64,000 nt of DNA, from positions 440,078 to 504,077 of the forward strand of contig NZ_QAYG01000001.1 in the NCBI RefSeq assembly GCF_003053845.1, written 5' to 3'. The DNA is from Breoghania corrubedonensis (GTDB taxonomy: Bacteria; Pseudomonadota; Alphaproteobacteria; Rhizobiales; Stappiaceae). Numbering within the stretch: the first letter of the stretch is position 1; each line of letters opens with the position of its first letter. This document shows positions 31,154 through 40,521 of this stretch, piece after piece. The notes beneath the pieces were generated by a model. It worked only from the letters and a program-made list of their open reading frames with translations, did no database searches and was not told the DNA's origin. The translations under genes were made by a program, and so were the position numbers.

Positions 31154-33955
31154 ATGTCGATACGTCATCGTCTTAATATCATTATCGTCACCCTGTTCAG
31201 CGCGCTGCTCATTTCCCTTTGCGTGCTCGGCATGGACATGCGGCGCGACCTCGCCAGGACGACGGCCGGAGCCTCTCGGCTCGGCCAGCTTTCCGACGTG
31301 TGGGATGTCATCGCCATCGCTGCGCTTCATCCCGACGAGCCGGCGCGCGCCAGCGGCCTTGCCGGAACGAGACGCGACAGTGTCGCCGCCGATACGGAGC
31401 TCTCCGCCCTGCGCGCGTTGCTCGATGGCCTCGCGCAGGCGAACACGGTGCCGGACCTTTTGAAACGGGCCCGCGAGGGCATGCCCGCCATTGCCGATCC
31501 GATGGAAGCGGGCGGAGCCGTGAACGGGCAGGTACTCAGGCTGAGCCGGCTGGTGACGACGCAACTGCCGGAAATGCTGTGGCGGCTCACGGAACTGCGC
31601 GCCGACACCCATGCATTGGCCCTGCGCGACCGGCTCGACCTCACCGACCGCATGCGGTTCCTCGTCAATGCCGGACAGTTCAAGGCCGCGGCGGACGCGA
31701 TCGATACCGCTTTCCCGCTTCATCCGCAGACAGGCCGCAAGACCGCCCTGCAACAGGCGATGACGGATTTTTCGCGCGCCAGCCTGGAATTTCGCCAGGC
31801 GACGGAGGCGCTTGCACGCAAGATCAACGTGGCGTCGGCTTCCGAACCCTTTCTGACGCTGAAGCCGCGACCGCTGGACGCCGCCTATGCCGGGCTCGCG
31901 GAGGCCTCGGTGAAACTTCAAAGCCAGGCATTCGCGCGCATCGCCAACGCCATCGACGGCGACATAAGCAGCCGGCGCTGGACAATGCTGGGGGTTGCCG
32001 CCGTCACCATTCTGGCGACCCTGCTGGCCCTGTCGCTGGCGCTGTCGCTCTCCTCCTCGATCGTGCGGGCGATCGCGGCGCTGGAAGGCCGCATCCGCTC
32101 GATCGCCGACGGGGGAGACGACGACCCCCGCGTGCCGCAGATGCCGCAGGAGGAAGAGCACAGCGAGCTCTTCCGCATAACGCGCGCCGTCATCGACTGC
32201 CGGGACCGGGTCGCGGAACGCGTCGCGGCCGCGGCACAGGACGAAAAGCGGCGTGATCTGGAACTGATCTTCGAGGGCAACCCGCTGCCGCTGATCCTGC
32301 ACGATCCGCAAACGACCTGCATCGTGGCGGTGAACAGTACCGCGGTCGAACACTACGGCTATTGCCGGGAGGAATTTACCCGGCTTTGCATCGCCGACCT
32401 CAGGGCTCCGGCCTGCGCCATCGTCGACGGCCCGTATGATGGCAACGCCGCGATACGTCATTGCAAGGCGGATGGCGAGATGATCGAGGTGTTGCCCTTC
32501 GAGCGCGAGATCCGCTACGACGGTCGCCAGATCAAGCTGACCACCATCGTCGACATCACCGCGCGGCGCCGGGCGGAGGCGCGGCTGGCGTTTCTCGCCC
32601 ATTTCGATCCCCTCACCCAGCTCGCCAACCGGGTGCTGCTGCAAAAGAAGCTTGCCGAGGAGATCCGGCGCGGCGGCGAGCGCGAGGGGTATCGCTTCTC
32701 GCTTCTGTGCCTCGATCTCGACCGGTTCAAGATGGTCAACGACACGCTGGGCCACGACGCGGGCGACCGGGTTCTGCGCACCGTCGCTGACCGGCTGTCG
32801 GCACTGGTGGAACCGGGCGACACGGTGGCGCGGCTGGGCGGCGACGAGTTCACCTTGCTGATCTGCGGGCCGAACGGCCCCCAGCGCGCGGACGGCCTCG
32901 CGGAGATGGTGTGCGGAATCCTGTCGGAGCCCTGCACCATCGACGGCGCTCGTCTGGCGCTCGGCGGGTCGGTGGGCGTCAGCCACTATCCCGAACACGG
33001 GCGATGCGGCGACGATCTGATGAAGCATGCCGATCTGGCGCAGCACCAGGCGAAGACGGAGGGGCGCGGACGGGTCTGCGTCTTCGAGCCGTCGATGGAC
33101 GAGGCGCTGCGCCAGCGCCAGACGCTGGAGACGGACCTGCGCGAGGCCCTGGAACTGCACCGGCTGGAACTGCACTACCAGCCGCTGATCGACATGAAGA
33201 CCAACATCGTCTCCGGTTTCGAGGCGCTGGTGCGCTGGAACGATCCGGTGCGCGGACAGGTGCCGCCGGGCAAGTTCATCCCGATCGCGGAGGAGGTTGG
33301 CCTGATCGAGGAGATCGGCACCTGGGTGCTGAACGAGGCCTGCCGCGAGGTGGCCGGCTGGCCGAACGGCGTGAAGGTGGCGGTCAACGTCTCCTCCTAC
33401 CAGATCCGGTCCGGCAACATGGTACGCCGTGTGCGCGAGGCGCTGGACGCCTCGGGGCTCGCCCCGCATCGGCTGGAACTGGAAATCACCGAAAGCGTGC
33501 TGCTCATCGACAGTGCGGCGACGATCCGCACGCTGCACGAGATCCGCGATCTCGGCGTGCGCATCGCCATGGACGATTTCGGGACGGGCTATTCATCGCT
33601 CAGCTACCTGCGCGCCTTCCCCTTCGACAAGGTCAAGATCGACCAGTCCTTCGTCGCCGATCTCGGCAACACGGCGGAGGCGAACGCCATCATTCGCGCC
33701 ATTGCCGGGCTTTCCTCCGAACTCGGCATGACGACGACGGCGGAAGGCATCGAGACGGAAGACCAGCTGCGCTACATCCGCGCCCATGGCTGCACGCAGG
33801 CGCAAGGGTTCCTGACCGGACGGCCGGTGCCGGCGAAAGAGGCGCGCATCTATGCCGCCGGCGAGGTCGAAACCCTGCACGCCGTGCTGGAGCACATGCG
33901 CGAGGCAGAGGGCGAGAGCGACGCACCGGAGAAGCGGGCGGTGCTGTCCGGGTGA
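31154..33955 (+). CDS. Membrane-bound GGDEF/EAL protein with PAS domain (c-di-GMP synthesis/degradation)
   Basis: This is a 933-residue protein. One membrane helix lies near residues 8-26, then a periplasmic helical sensor of about 250 residues and a second helix at about 278-300. A HAMP-like linker and a PAS domain (~367-480) follow. A GGDEF domain (~485-645) has an intact RLGGDEF near 559, and an EAL domain (~665-905) has FEALVRW near 689 and DDFGTGYSS. Both catalytic motifs look complete, so it may make or break c-di-GMP. The ATG at 31154 is a choice of position; a TTG at 31103 is in frame. It is monocistronic and ends near a repeat cluster. Confidence 0.93.
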   Translation: MSIRHRLNIIIVTLFSALLISLCVLGMDMRRDLARTTAGASRLGQLSDVWDVIAIAALHPDEPARASGLAGTRRDSVAADTELSALRALLDGLAQANTVPDLLKRAREGMPAIADPMEAGGAVNGQVLRLSRLVTTQLPEMLWRLTELRADTHALALRDRLDLTDRMRFLVNAGQFKAAADAIDTAFPLHPQTGRKTALQQAMTDFSRASLEFRQATEALARKINVASASEPFLTLKPRPLDAAYAGLAEASVKLQSQAFARIANAIDGDISSRRWTMLGVAAVTILATLLALSLALSLSSSIVRAIAALEGRIRSIADGGDDDPRVPQMPQEEEHSELFRITRAVIDCRDRVAERVAAAAQDEKRRDLELIFEGNPLPLILHDPQTTCIVAVNSTAVEHYGYCREEFTRLCIADLRAPACAIVDGPYDGNAAIRHCKADGEMIEVLPFEREIRYDGRQIKLTTIVDITARRRAEARLAFLAHFDPLTQLANRVLLQKKLAEEIRRGGEREGYRFSLLCLDLDRFKMVNDTLGHDAGDRVLRTVADRLSALVEPGDTVARLGGDEFTLLICGPNGPQRADGLAEMVCGILSEPCTIDGARLALGGSVGVSHYPEHGRCGDDLMKHADLAQHQAKTEGRGRVCVFEPSMDEALRQRQTLETDLREALELHRLELHYQPLIDMKTNIVSGFEALVRWNDPVRGQVPPGKFIPIAEEVGLIEEIGTWVLNEACREVAGWPNGVKVAVNVSSYQIRSGNMVRRVREALDASGLAPHRLELEITESVLLIDSAATIRTLHEIRDLGVRIAMDDFGTGYSSLSYLRAFPFDKVKIDQSFVADLGNTAEANAIIRAIAGLSSELGMTTTAEGIETEDQLRYIRAHGCTQAQGFLTGRPVPAKEARIYAAGEVETLHAVLEHMREAEGESDAPEKRAVLSG

Positions 33956-34429
33956 AGGCGGGCTGAAAGAGCGGCCGGGGGCGGGTTTTTCCTCGTTCCG
34001 TTGTGCAACCCATCCTTTGAAACGGGCCTTTCGGCCCTCCTCAAAGTCTGGCCCGAAAATGGTATCGGGTTGCGCACTTTCGACCATTCCCCCTCATGCC
34101 GCTGCGCCGTCATTGCCCGGCGAAGTCCGGGCAATCCACCTCCAGCCGCAGCACTTAGGGCACGCGCTGGATCACCCGGACTTCGCCGGGTGATGAAGAT
34201 GGAGAGGTATGAAGGCGTGTGGAGTTCGGGGCGAAGAACCGACTACCATTTCCGGGCCGGACTCTCAGGACGACGTTGTGTGTGTTGATGCGTTCTTCAA
34301 GAATAACAACACGATAACCTCATCCTGAGGAGCCCGCGAAAGCGGGCGTCTCGAAGAATGGGCGGCACGGCAACAGGCCGCAGCCTGCCGCTTCACGCTA
34401 CGCGAAAGCGAGCAAGCGGCAAGGAACGG
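33956..34429. repeat. Repeat-rich intergenic region after the GGDEF-EAL gene
   Basis: It contains two palindromes of the CCCGG family, at 34112-34135 (ATTGCCCGG...CCGGGCAAT) and 34171-34194 (ATCACCCGG...CCGGGTGAT), separated by 35 bases. Near 34310-34365 is a different unit with GAGCCCGCGAAAGCGGGCGTCTCGAAG. No gene is supported. Confidence 0.75.
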
Positions 34430-35803
34430 CTAGTACGCGTAATCCTGGAAGACGTGGCTGATGTCGCGGTTCCATTCGCCGTCGTACTTGCGCAGCATCT
34501 GCTCTGCCGGGGAGAGGCCGGTGGCGAGCGTCTCCTCCACCGGCTCCAGATGCGTGCGCTCGTCGATGCCGGCCTCGTTGAGACGGGCGCGGCGCTTCAG
34601 GCCCTCGCTCGCAAGGGCCGCCGCCTCGCGGGCGATGTCGAGCACAGTGCGATTGCGGAAGACTGTCTTCAGCGCCGTCTTGGGAACGGCGGTGCGAAGG
34701 GCATCGCGTTCCTCCGCGCTCCAGTCGCGCACCAGCTGCCATGCCTGGTCGAGGATCTCCGCGTCATAGAGCAGGCCCACCCAGAAGGCCGGCAGCGCGC
34801 AGATGCGCCGCCACGGACCGGCATCGGCACCGCGCATCTCGATGTAGCGCTTCAGCCGCACATCGGGAAACAGCGTCGAGAGGTGGTTGTTCCAGTCGCC
34901 CATGGTGGGTGACGCATCCGGGACGACACCGTCGAGCGCGCCGTTCATGAAGGCGCGGAAGGTGGTGCCGGTGACGTCGTGATAGTCGCCCCCGCGCTTG
35001 ACGAAATACATCGGTACGTCGAGTGCCCATTCGACATAGGCCTCGAAGCCGAAATCCTCATCGAAGGCGAAGGGCAGCGAGGTGACGCGATCGTTGTCGG
35101 TGTCGAGCCATATCTCCGCGCGGTTCGACAGAAGGCCGTTGGGCTTGCCTTCCACGAAGGGAGAATTGGCGAAGATGGCGGTGGCGATCGGCTGCAGCGC
35201 CAGGCCGACGCGCATCTTCTTCGCCATGTCGGCCTCGTTCTCGAAGTCGAGATTCACCTGGACGGTCGAGGTCCGGTACATCATGTCGAGGCCGCGGGTG
35301 CCGACCCTGGGCATGTAATTGGTCATGATGTCGTAGCGCGACTTGGGCATGCGCGGCATGTCGGAGCGCTTCCAGGTCGGCGCCATGCCGAGGCCGAGAA
35401 AGCCGATGCCGAGCGGCCGGGCGATCTCGCGCACCTGGGCGAGATGGGCGTTGGTCTCGCGGCAGGTCTGGTGCAGGTTGTCGAGCGGGCCGCCGGAAAG
35501 CTCGAACTGGCCGCCCGGCTCGATGGAGATCGCGCCGCCGCCGACCGGATCGGCAAGGCCGATGATGTTGCCGGCATCCTCGATGCGCTCCCAGCCGAGA
35601 AGGCCTTCCATGCCTTCCAGCACGGTCTTCACGCCGCGCGAGCCGTTATAGGGGATGGGCGTGAGGTCTGCGGTGAAGAAGCCGAACTTCTCGTGCTCGG
35701 TTCCGATGCGGAACTGATCCGGGCTCTTGGAACCCTCTTCAAGCGTGGCGGCAAGTTCGGAGAGGCTGCCGATCGGGGTTGAGTCGACGGTGTCGCGGGC
35801 CAT
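34430..35803 (-). CDS. gshA: Glutamate-cysteine ligase (plant/alphaproteobacterial GCS2 type)
   Basis: This is a 457-residue enzyme of the plant-type glutamate-cysteine ligase family, common in Rhizobiales. Diagnostic stretches are RIGTEHEKFGF near residue 31, GAISIEPGGQFELSGG near 92-107, MPRMPKSRYDIMTNYMP near 148 and MMYRTSTVQVNLDFENE near 175. A C-terminal GLSPAEQMLRKYDGEW is followed by the final DYAY. It makes gamma-glutamylcysteine, the first step of glutathione synthesis, in the cytoplasm. It is downstream of rsmE on the same strand, a gene order often seen in Rhizobiales, here separated by 450 bases of repeats. Confidence 0.96.
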   Translation of the reverse strand: MARDTVDSTPIGSLSELAATLEEGSKSPDQFRIGTEHEKFGFFTADLTPIPYNGSRGVKTVLEGMEGLLGWERIEDAGNIIGLADPVGGGAISIEPGGQFELSGGPLDNLHQTCRETNAHLAQVREIARPLGIGFLGLGMAPTWKRSDMPRMPKSRYDIMTNYMPRVGTRGLDMMYRTSTVQVNLDFENEADMAKKMRVGLALQPIATAIFANSPFVEGKPNGLLSNRAEIWLDTDNDRVTSLPFAFDEDFGFEAYVEWALDVPMYFVKRGGDYHDVTGTTFRAFMNGALDGVVPDASPTMGDWNNHLSTLFPDVRLKRYIEMRGADAGPWRRICALPAFWVGLLYDAEILDQAWQLVRDWSAEERDALRTAVPKTALKTVFRNRTVLDIAREAAALASEGLKRRARLNEAGIDERTHLEPVEETLATGLSPAEQMLRKYDGEWNRDISHVFQDYAY

Positions 35804-36255
35804 TCGTCATTCCTTGGAACGCGAGCCGGCAGCGCTCGTCGCCTGCGGCCCGCGAGTGTTTTCGGGGGGCTTCAGCCCCGCAACGTGCCAGCCCTTGCGG
35901 GCGGTCCTGCGGCGCGGGTCGCTGCGGCCGTTGCGATCTCACATAGCGCCGCAAGGCCGCGATGGCCAGTCGCCATTTGGTGCCAGAGATAATGGCGGGT
36001 GGATGAGGCGGCGGGGATGGCGGGATTCCGGGGAGATATGTAGGGGTTCCGTGCTCGTGCGGCTTGCTCCCTTCTCCCCCCTTGCGGGGGAGATGTCGGC
36101 TTTGCCGACAGAGGGGGGTATGCGGCAGGTTCGGAGCGCGTGGCTTACCCCCCTCTGTCACGCGTTCCGCGTGACATCTCCCCCACAAGGGGGGAGAGGG
36201 GCGCACGCTGCAACGACTCGCAAACCAACGCACGGAATACGGCCGTGAACCGCCG
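35804..36255. repeat. gshA-rsmE intergenic region with C-type repeat units
   Basis: Two units face each other. At about 36066-36119, CTCCCCCCTTGCGGGGGAG is joined to GTCGGCTTTGCCGAC. At about 36147-36205, GTCACGCGTTCCGCGTGAC is joined to CTCCCCCACAAGGGGGGAGAG. The same composite unit lies in the glcD-glcE gap at 1265-1348. No gene is seen. Confidence 0.75.
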
Positions 36256-37005
36256 CTACCGCCAATCGCCGAGTTTTGCCTGGACAATGGCAAGAGCCGC
36301 AACGGCAGCCGTGTCTGCCCTGAGAACGCGGGGGCCGAGCGGCACGGGGGTGACGAAATCCTGTCGGCGCAGAAGCGCACGCTCGTCCTCCGCAAAGCCG
36401 CCCTCCGGCCCGATGAGCACGGCGAGCGGGCCGCGCTCCAGACCTTTAAGTGCATCAAGCGGGTTCTGGCTCTCCTCGCCCTCGTCGCAGAAGACGAGCC
36501 GGCGGCCGGGCTCGTTCGCCTGCCAGTCGCCGACGAGCCTTTCGAGGGAAACGGGTTCGCGGATATCGGGTACGGCGATGACGCCGCATTGCTCGCAGGC
36601 CTCGACGACGTTCGCCCGCGCACGCTCCAGATTGATGCGCCCCGACTGGGTGAAGCGGGTCATGACCGGCTGAAGCTCGCCCGCCCCCATCTCCACGGCC
36701 TTCTGCACCATGTAATCGAGCCGTGCGTGCTTCAGCGGCGCGAAACAGTAGAGAAGATCGGGCAGCGGGGTTTGCGGCCGGGTTTGTTCGGCAAATTCCA
36801 GCGCGCAGGCCTTGCGGCCGGTGACGACGATCTCGCTGCGCCATTCGCCGTCGGTCCCGTTGAAGACGAGAACGCCGTCGCCCGGCTTCAGGCGCAGGAC
36901 GTTGAGGAGATAGTTCGACTGCGCCCGATCGAGCGCGAGCGTGTGGCCGGCTCTCAGATCGGCGTCGACGAACAGGCGGGGCATGCGGAAATCATAGCGG
37001 GGCAT
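36256..37005 (-). CDS. rsmE: 16S rRNA (uracil-1498-N3) methyltransferase
   Basis: This 249-residue SPOUT methyltransferase has the RsmE layout. A PUA-like N-terminus ([25 protein letters not shown] and [19 protein letters not shown]) is followed by the knot domain, with [16 protein letters not shown] near residue 80. [14 protein letters not shown] near 205 and the C-terminal [18 protein letters not shown] form the SAM-binding loops. It methylates U1498 of 16S rRNA. ATG 37005 fits the usual RsmE start; ATG 36984 is an alternative. It overlaps nothing and is divergent from the exported protein gene. Confidence 0.95.
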   Translation of the reverse strand: MPRYDFRMPRLFVDADLRAGHTLALDRAQSNYLLNVLRLKPGDGVLVFNGTDGEWRSEIVVTGRKACALEFAEQTRPQTPLPDLLYCFAPLKHARLDYMVQKAVEMGAGELQPVMTRFTQSGRINLERARANVVEACEQCGVIAVPDIREPVSLERLVGDWQANEPGRRLVFCDEGEESQNPLDALKGLERGPLAVLIGPEGGFAEDERALLRRQDFVTPVPLGPRVLRADTAAVAALAIVQAKLGDWR

Positions 37006-37102
37006 GGCGCGGACGGTATTCGGCGCGCAGCACCTTGGCAACGGCCTTTGCGGGTGTGATCCACTGCGCAGGGATCACGCAGGATTTGACAAGGCACGCG
37101 CC

Positions 37103-37942
37103 ATGCTGCCCGATAGCGCGGGGAGTTACCTGACATCTCGGGCCGGGGGAGTTGTGCGCAGGCGTCTTGAGACGGCCTTCATCGCTGTATTTGCGGCGGG
37201 CATGTCGAACCCGCAGGCCTTTGCCTCGGATCTTGCTGAAAAGAGACCTTACGCCTCGCACCGGCCCAGCATCGAGATCGGCATCGGCTACGACCACCGC
37301 CCCGGCGGCATGCGCGATGCGCCCGCCCTCTCCGTTCCCTTTCGCGCCGAGAGCTATTATTCCGACAGCGTGGATCTGGTCTTTTCCGGCTGGGCCGGCT
37401 ATTCGCGCCACACCGGCGAGGACGCCTTCGGCCTGCTCGCCGCGCCGGGTTTCGCCTACTGGTTCGACGGGCACACGCGGGTGACGACGCAGGTGCGCAC
37501 CGGGTTCGAGCATTTCAACGAGAGCGGGACGAGCGTGTTCGTGCTGGGCGCCGATATACGCGGGGAGCGTTTCGTCGCGCTCCATCCCGAGCGGCCCTAT
37601 CCCGAACAGGACATGCTTGTGCCGGCGGTGAAGTTCGGCGGGCTGAGCCGGATGGCGGCGGGCCGGAGCGATTATTCCTATCTCTTCGCTGGCCTCTCGC
37701 TTGCCTACGAGCGCGGCTTCGGCGCACCGCCCGGCGCACCGTTTCATCTGCGCGGCAAGGTGATGGCCGAGGGCGAGGTGCAGATGGACGGCGACGGCGG
37801 GGTGACGGCCTACACGACGGGATTGCTGGAATTGCGCGCGGTGAAGGCGAACGGTCGGCTGATCGTCAAGGGCGAGATCGGGGTGACCAGCGATTTCAAC
37901 GATTTCACCAAGGTGGGGATGACGCTTTCGCGGGGGTTTTGA
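37103..37942 (+). CDS. Exported protein of unknown function, possibly a beta-barrel
   Basis: This is a 279-residue frame with normal codon bias. A signal-like stretch, RRRLETAFIAVFAAG, with likely cleavage at AFA before SDLAEK, suggests export (residues ~18-41). The mature part alternates short hydrophobic and polar runs with many Gly, Tyr and Phe (DLVFSGWAGYSRHTGE, LLAAPGFAYWFDGHTRV, YLFAGLSLAYERGFG). It ends in Phe (LSRGF), as outer-membrane beta-barrels often do. I do not recognise a family. The start is uncertain: ATG 37103 has AAGG upstream, while GTG 37154 is closer to the signal peptide. Confidence 0.65.
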   Translation: MLPDSAGSYLTSRAGGVVRRRLETAFIAVFAAGMSNPQAFASDLAEKRPYASHRPSIEIGIGYDHRPGGMRDAPALSVPFRAESYYSDSVDLVFSGWAGYSRHTGEDAFGLLAAPGFAYWFDGHTRVTTQVRTGFEHFNESGTSVFVLGADIRGERFVALHPERPYPEQDMLVPAVKFGGLSRMAAGRSDYSYLFAGLSLAYERGFGAPPGAPFHLRGKVMAEGEVQMDGDGGVTAYTTGLLELRAVKANGRLIVKGEIGVTSDFNDFTKVGMTLSRGF

Positions 37943-37969
37943 GGGGAAGAGAAGAAGAACTACGGAGCG

Positions 37970-38140
37970 GCTTCGCCGCACTTGTTACGCTGGATTCCGG
38001 ATCAGCGTTCGGCTTTGCCTCACTTGTCCGGAATGAGGGAGATTGGAGTTGGCTTCAACTCACCCCTTGCTCCTCATTCCGGGCGGTCTGCCGCGAAGCG
38101 GCCCCAAACCCTACTGGGCCAGACCCGGAATCCAGCGCAA
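37970..38140. repeat. B-type repeat block, left flank of the heptaheme cytochrome gene
   Basis: Order of parts: GAGCGGCTTCGCCGCA, CTGGATTCCGGATCAGCG, TCGGCTTTGCCTCACTTGTC, CGGAATGAGG, a variable spacer, CTCATTCCGGGCGGTCTG and CCAGACCCGGAATCCAGCG. A matching block in the same order lies right of the gene at 40238-40425. The palindromic parts pair TTCCGG with CCGGAA. Confidence 0.8.
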
Positions 38141-38168
38141 CACGCGCGGCGTAGCCGCTCCATTTCCC

Positions 38169-40139
38169 TCAAGGAGTTGCCCGATAAAGCCTCGCTTCCC
38201 TCTCCCGTCCGAGCCGCATGAGCGCGCTGACAAGCCCCTCGGAGACCCGTTCCGCATCGGGTTCGATGGCAAGCGCGGCCTTGAAGGCATCCGCGGCAGG
38301 GCCGGCGTTGCCGCGCTCCAGTTCCACCTCGCCGATGAGCCGCCAGGCCATCCACAGGTTGAAACGCGCCGCAAGCGCCTTGTGCGCGGCGGCGATCGCA
38401 TCGTCCATCCGGCCTTCGGAGCGATACATGACGGCGAGCTGGTAGCGGGCGAGCGGCAGGTCGGTGCGGCCGGCGAGAAGCGCCTCCATGCGCTGAAGAC
38501 CGAGCGCCTTGCGGCCCACTCCATAGAGTGAGACCGCCTCCATCGCGCGCAGGCGCGGATGGCCCGGCGCGCGCAGGATCGCCTGGGCGAGCGGGTCCAG
38601 CGCGCCCTTGAAATCGGCCCGCCGGAAGAGGCTTTCGGCGAGCGCATACCACGGCTCGAAATGACGGCTCGGCGCACGCGCGAAAAGCGTGGCGAGCGCA
38701 TCCGCCGCATACCCCGCCTTGCCGCCGGAATAATCCAGCACCGCCATGGCGCGCGCGGCCAGCGCCTCATCGGCGGGGATCGCCGCATGCGGATCCAGCA
38801 TCTCGACGCCGGCGACCTCCGTCACGCGTTTGTCGATGCGGGCGGTCAGGTCCGCGGGGCCGGGATCGCGCACGATCAGGTGGTCGGTCATCGTCACCTC
38901 GATGACGTCCTGCGTGCGCCGCGCCGGCATGTGGCAGGTGGTGCAGTCCGCGTCGTCCGCGATTTGCGGATGGGTAGAGGCGGTGCCAGCGGGGGCAGAC
39001 GTTGCCAGCGGCAGACCCGCCGTGTCCACCCCGTGGCAGGTGAGGCAGGCGGCGCGGTAATGGGCGGGGCGCTCGGCCGGCGTGCGCTTCACGTGCGGAT
39101 CGTGGCAGGTGAGGCAGCCGAGCTTGCCGCCGCTTTCGATGAAGCAGCGGCTCTGTTCCAGCCGGTAAGGGTGGTGGTTGATCTCGAAGCGCTCCCCCTT
39201 CGGCATGCCGGGATCGACGATATCGAGCCCGGTGCGGTATGCGTCGAGATCCTCGCCGGGGCGGAAAGAATAGGCGCCGCGGCCGAAGCGGCGGATGCCG
39301 GTGACGGCCACGGTGGGCTGCATGTGGCAGCCGTAGCACACGGAATAGAGCTTTTCGCGCCCAAGCTTGCCCGGATTGACGATGGCGGCGCGCGTGACCG
39401 CCTCATCCGCCCCCGACATGGCATGGCGGACATGATCGGCACCGGGGCCATGGCAGCGCTGGCAGCCGATGCCCTGGGGCAGGTCCTTCGGATAGACCTC
39501 CGGCATGTGCAGGGCATCTGAGCCTTCCGCAACATCGGGGTAGGCGTTGTGGCAGGTCATGCAGGAGCGGCGCACCTGACGGCCGACGCCCAGATGCAGC
39601 TTGAACTCGAAGCCCGGCGCCATTGCCCAGTGTCCGCCGTCCTGCGTGTACCAGGCGAGCGGCAGCTGATAGAGCGCGCCGTCGGCGGTCTGGTAGAGAT
39701 AGACGCGAACGTGATTGCCGGAACCGAGGATCCAGTCGACCTTGCGCTCGAAGACATCGATGCGCGTGCCGTCGGGCGCAAGCTTGTAGCGGCGGAAGAT
39801 GTAGGCGCCGTCATCGAGCGCCATCTCGTAGTACCGGTCAGAGGGGACGTGATGGTAGCCTTTCGAGAAGTCCTCGATCACGGGCCGGGCGAGCGGGCGG
39901 TAGAAGCTCTTGCCCATGGCGACATGCTGGAAGCTCTCTGCCTTGGCCTCGTGGCACAGCGCGCAGGTCTTGTCCGGCACATAGCCGGCCGCAGCGCCCG
40001 AGGTGACGGGAATGTCCCAGTCGGCCAGCACATCGTTGGCGGCCGCAAGGGCCGCGACGGGGTCCTCGGCGGCACTTGCCGGCGCGATGGCGAGAAACAC
40101 CAGAACGGTGAGAGCGGCGCGGAGGGTGGCGAGGAGCAT
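38169..40139 (-). CDS. Exported heptaheme c-type cytochrome with C-terminal TPR repeats
   Basis: This is a 656-residue protein with a Sec signal peptide (residues 1-23, ending ASA before AED). Seven CxxCH sites follow: CALCH (~58), CMTCH (~193), CQRCH (~226), CYGCH (~268), CLTCH (~344 and ~365) and CTTCH (~399). Extra His residues (QHVAMG, YHHVPSD, NHHPYRLEQSRC) could be distal heme ligands. Residues ~430-650 are helical TPR-like repeats (ALAESLFRRADFKGALDPLAQAIL and similar). This matches multiheme/TPR proteins of the cytochrome c554-like class, whose substrates are mostly unknown. It is monocistronic and flanked on both sides by repeat blocks. Confidence 0.88.
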   Translation of the reverse strand: MLLATLRAALTVLVFLAIAPASAAEDPVAALAAANDVLADWDIPVTSGAAAGYVPDKTCALCHEAKAESFQHVAMGKSFYRPLARPVIEDFSKGYHHVPSDRYYEMALDDGAYIFRRYKLAPDGTRIDVFERKVDWILGSGNHVRVYLYQTADGALYQLPLAWYTQDGGHWAMAPGFEFKLHLGVGRQVRRSCMTCHNAYPDVAEGSDALHMPEVYPKDLPQGIGCQRCHGPGADHVRHAMSGADEAVTRAAIVNPGKLGREKLYSVCYGCHMQPTVAVTGIRRFGRGAYSFRPGEDLDAYRTGLDIVDPGMPKGERFEINHHPYRLEQSRCFIESGGKLGCLTCHDPHVKRTPAERPAHYRAACLTCHGVDTAGLPLATSAPAGTASTHPQIADDADCTTCHMPARRTQDVIEVTMTDHLIVRDPGPADLTARIDKRVTEVAGVEMLDPHAAIPADEALAARAMAVLDYSGGKAGYAADALATLFARAPSRHFEPWYALAESLFRRADFKGALDPLAQAILRAPGHPRLRAMEAVSLYGVGRKALGLQRMEALLAGRTDLPLARYQLAVMYRSEGRMDDAIAAAHKALAARFNLWMAWRLIGEVELERGNAGPAADAFKAALAIEPDAERVSEGLVSALMRLGREREARLYRATP

Positions 40140-40521
40140 CGACGGTTCCCGTTGCGTTACGGAATGAAGGTACGGGATGGGGGCGAGACGGGCAATGCGG
40201 GCCGGCGAGGGGGAGGAAGGGATGAGGGGTAAGGATTGAGGAGCGGCTTTGCCGCAGCTTGTTGCGCTGGATCCCGGATCGGCGTTCGGCTTCGCCTCAC
40301 TTGTCCGGGATGAGGGAGAGTGTGTTGGGCTTCAAGCCAGCCACAAACACCCTCATTCCGGGCGGTCTGCGCCGAAGGCGCATGGCCAGACCCGGAATCC
40401 AGCGACCAAGCGGCGCGAAGCGCCTCCGTTTTCCCTCCCGCACCCGGCTGGCGCTGGATTGCCCGGACGTCGCCGGGCAATGACGGTGGAGAGATCCGGG
40501 CTGCATGGGCCCCGAGCTCCC
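40140..40521. repeat. Right flank of the heptaheme gene: B-type block plus ATTGCCCGG palindrome
   Basis: From about 40238 to 40425 it repeats the left-flank block in direct order: GAGCGGCTTTGCCGCA, CTGGATCCCGGATCGGCG, CTTCGCCTCACTTGTCCGGG, then CTCATTCCGGGCGGTCTG and CCAGACCCGGAATCCAGCG. At 40458-40481 a unit of the other family follows (ATTGCCCGG-acgtcg-CCGGGCAAT). No gene is seen. Confidence 0.8.

Noticed and set aside
31106-33538. 810-codon open frame on the minus strand
   Set aside because: It is antisense to the GGDEF/EAL gene, whose domains and catalytic motifs are intact. The translation has no recognisable features.
37970-40425. Heptaheme gene with flanking repeats as a transposon
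   Set aside because: No transposase or integrase gene lies between or beside the repeats, and no target-site duplication is visible. The repeats belong to a family also found elsewhere.
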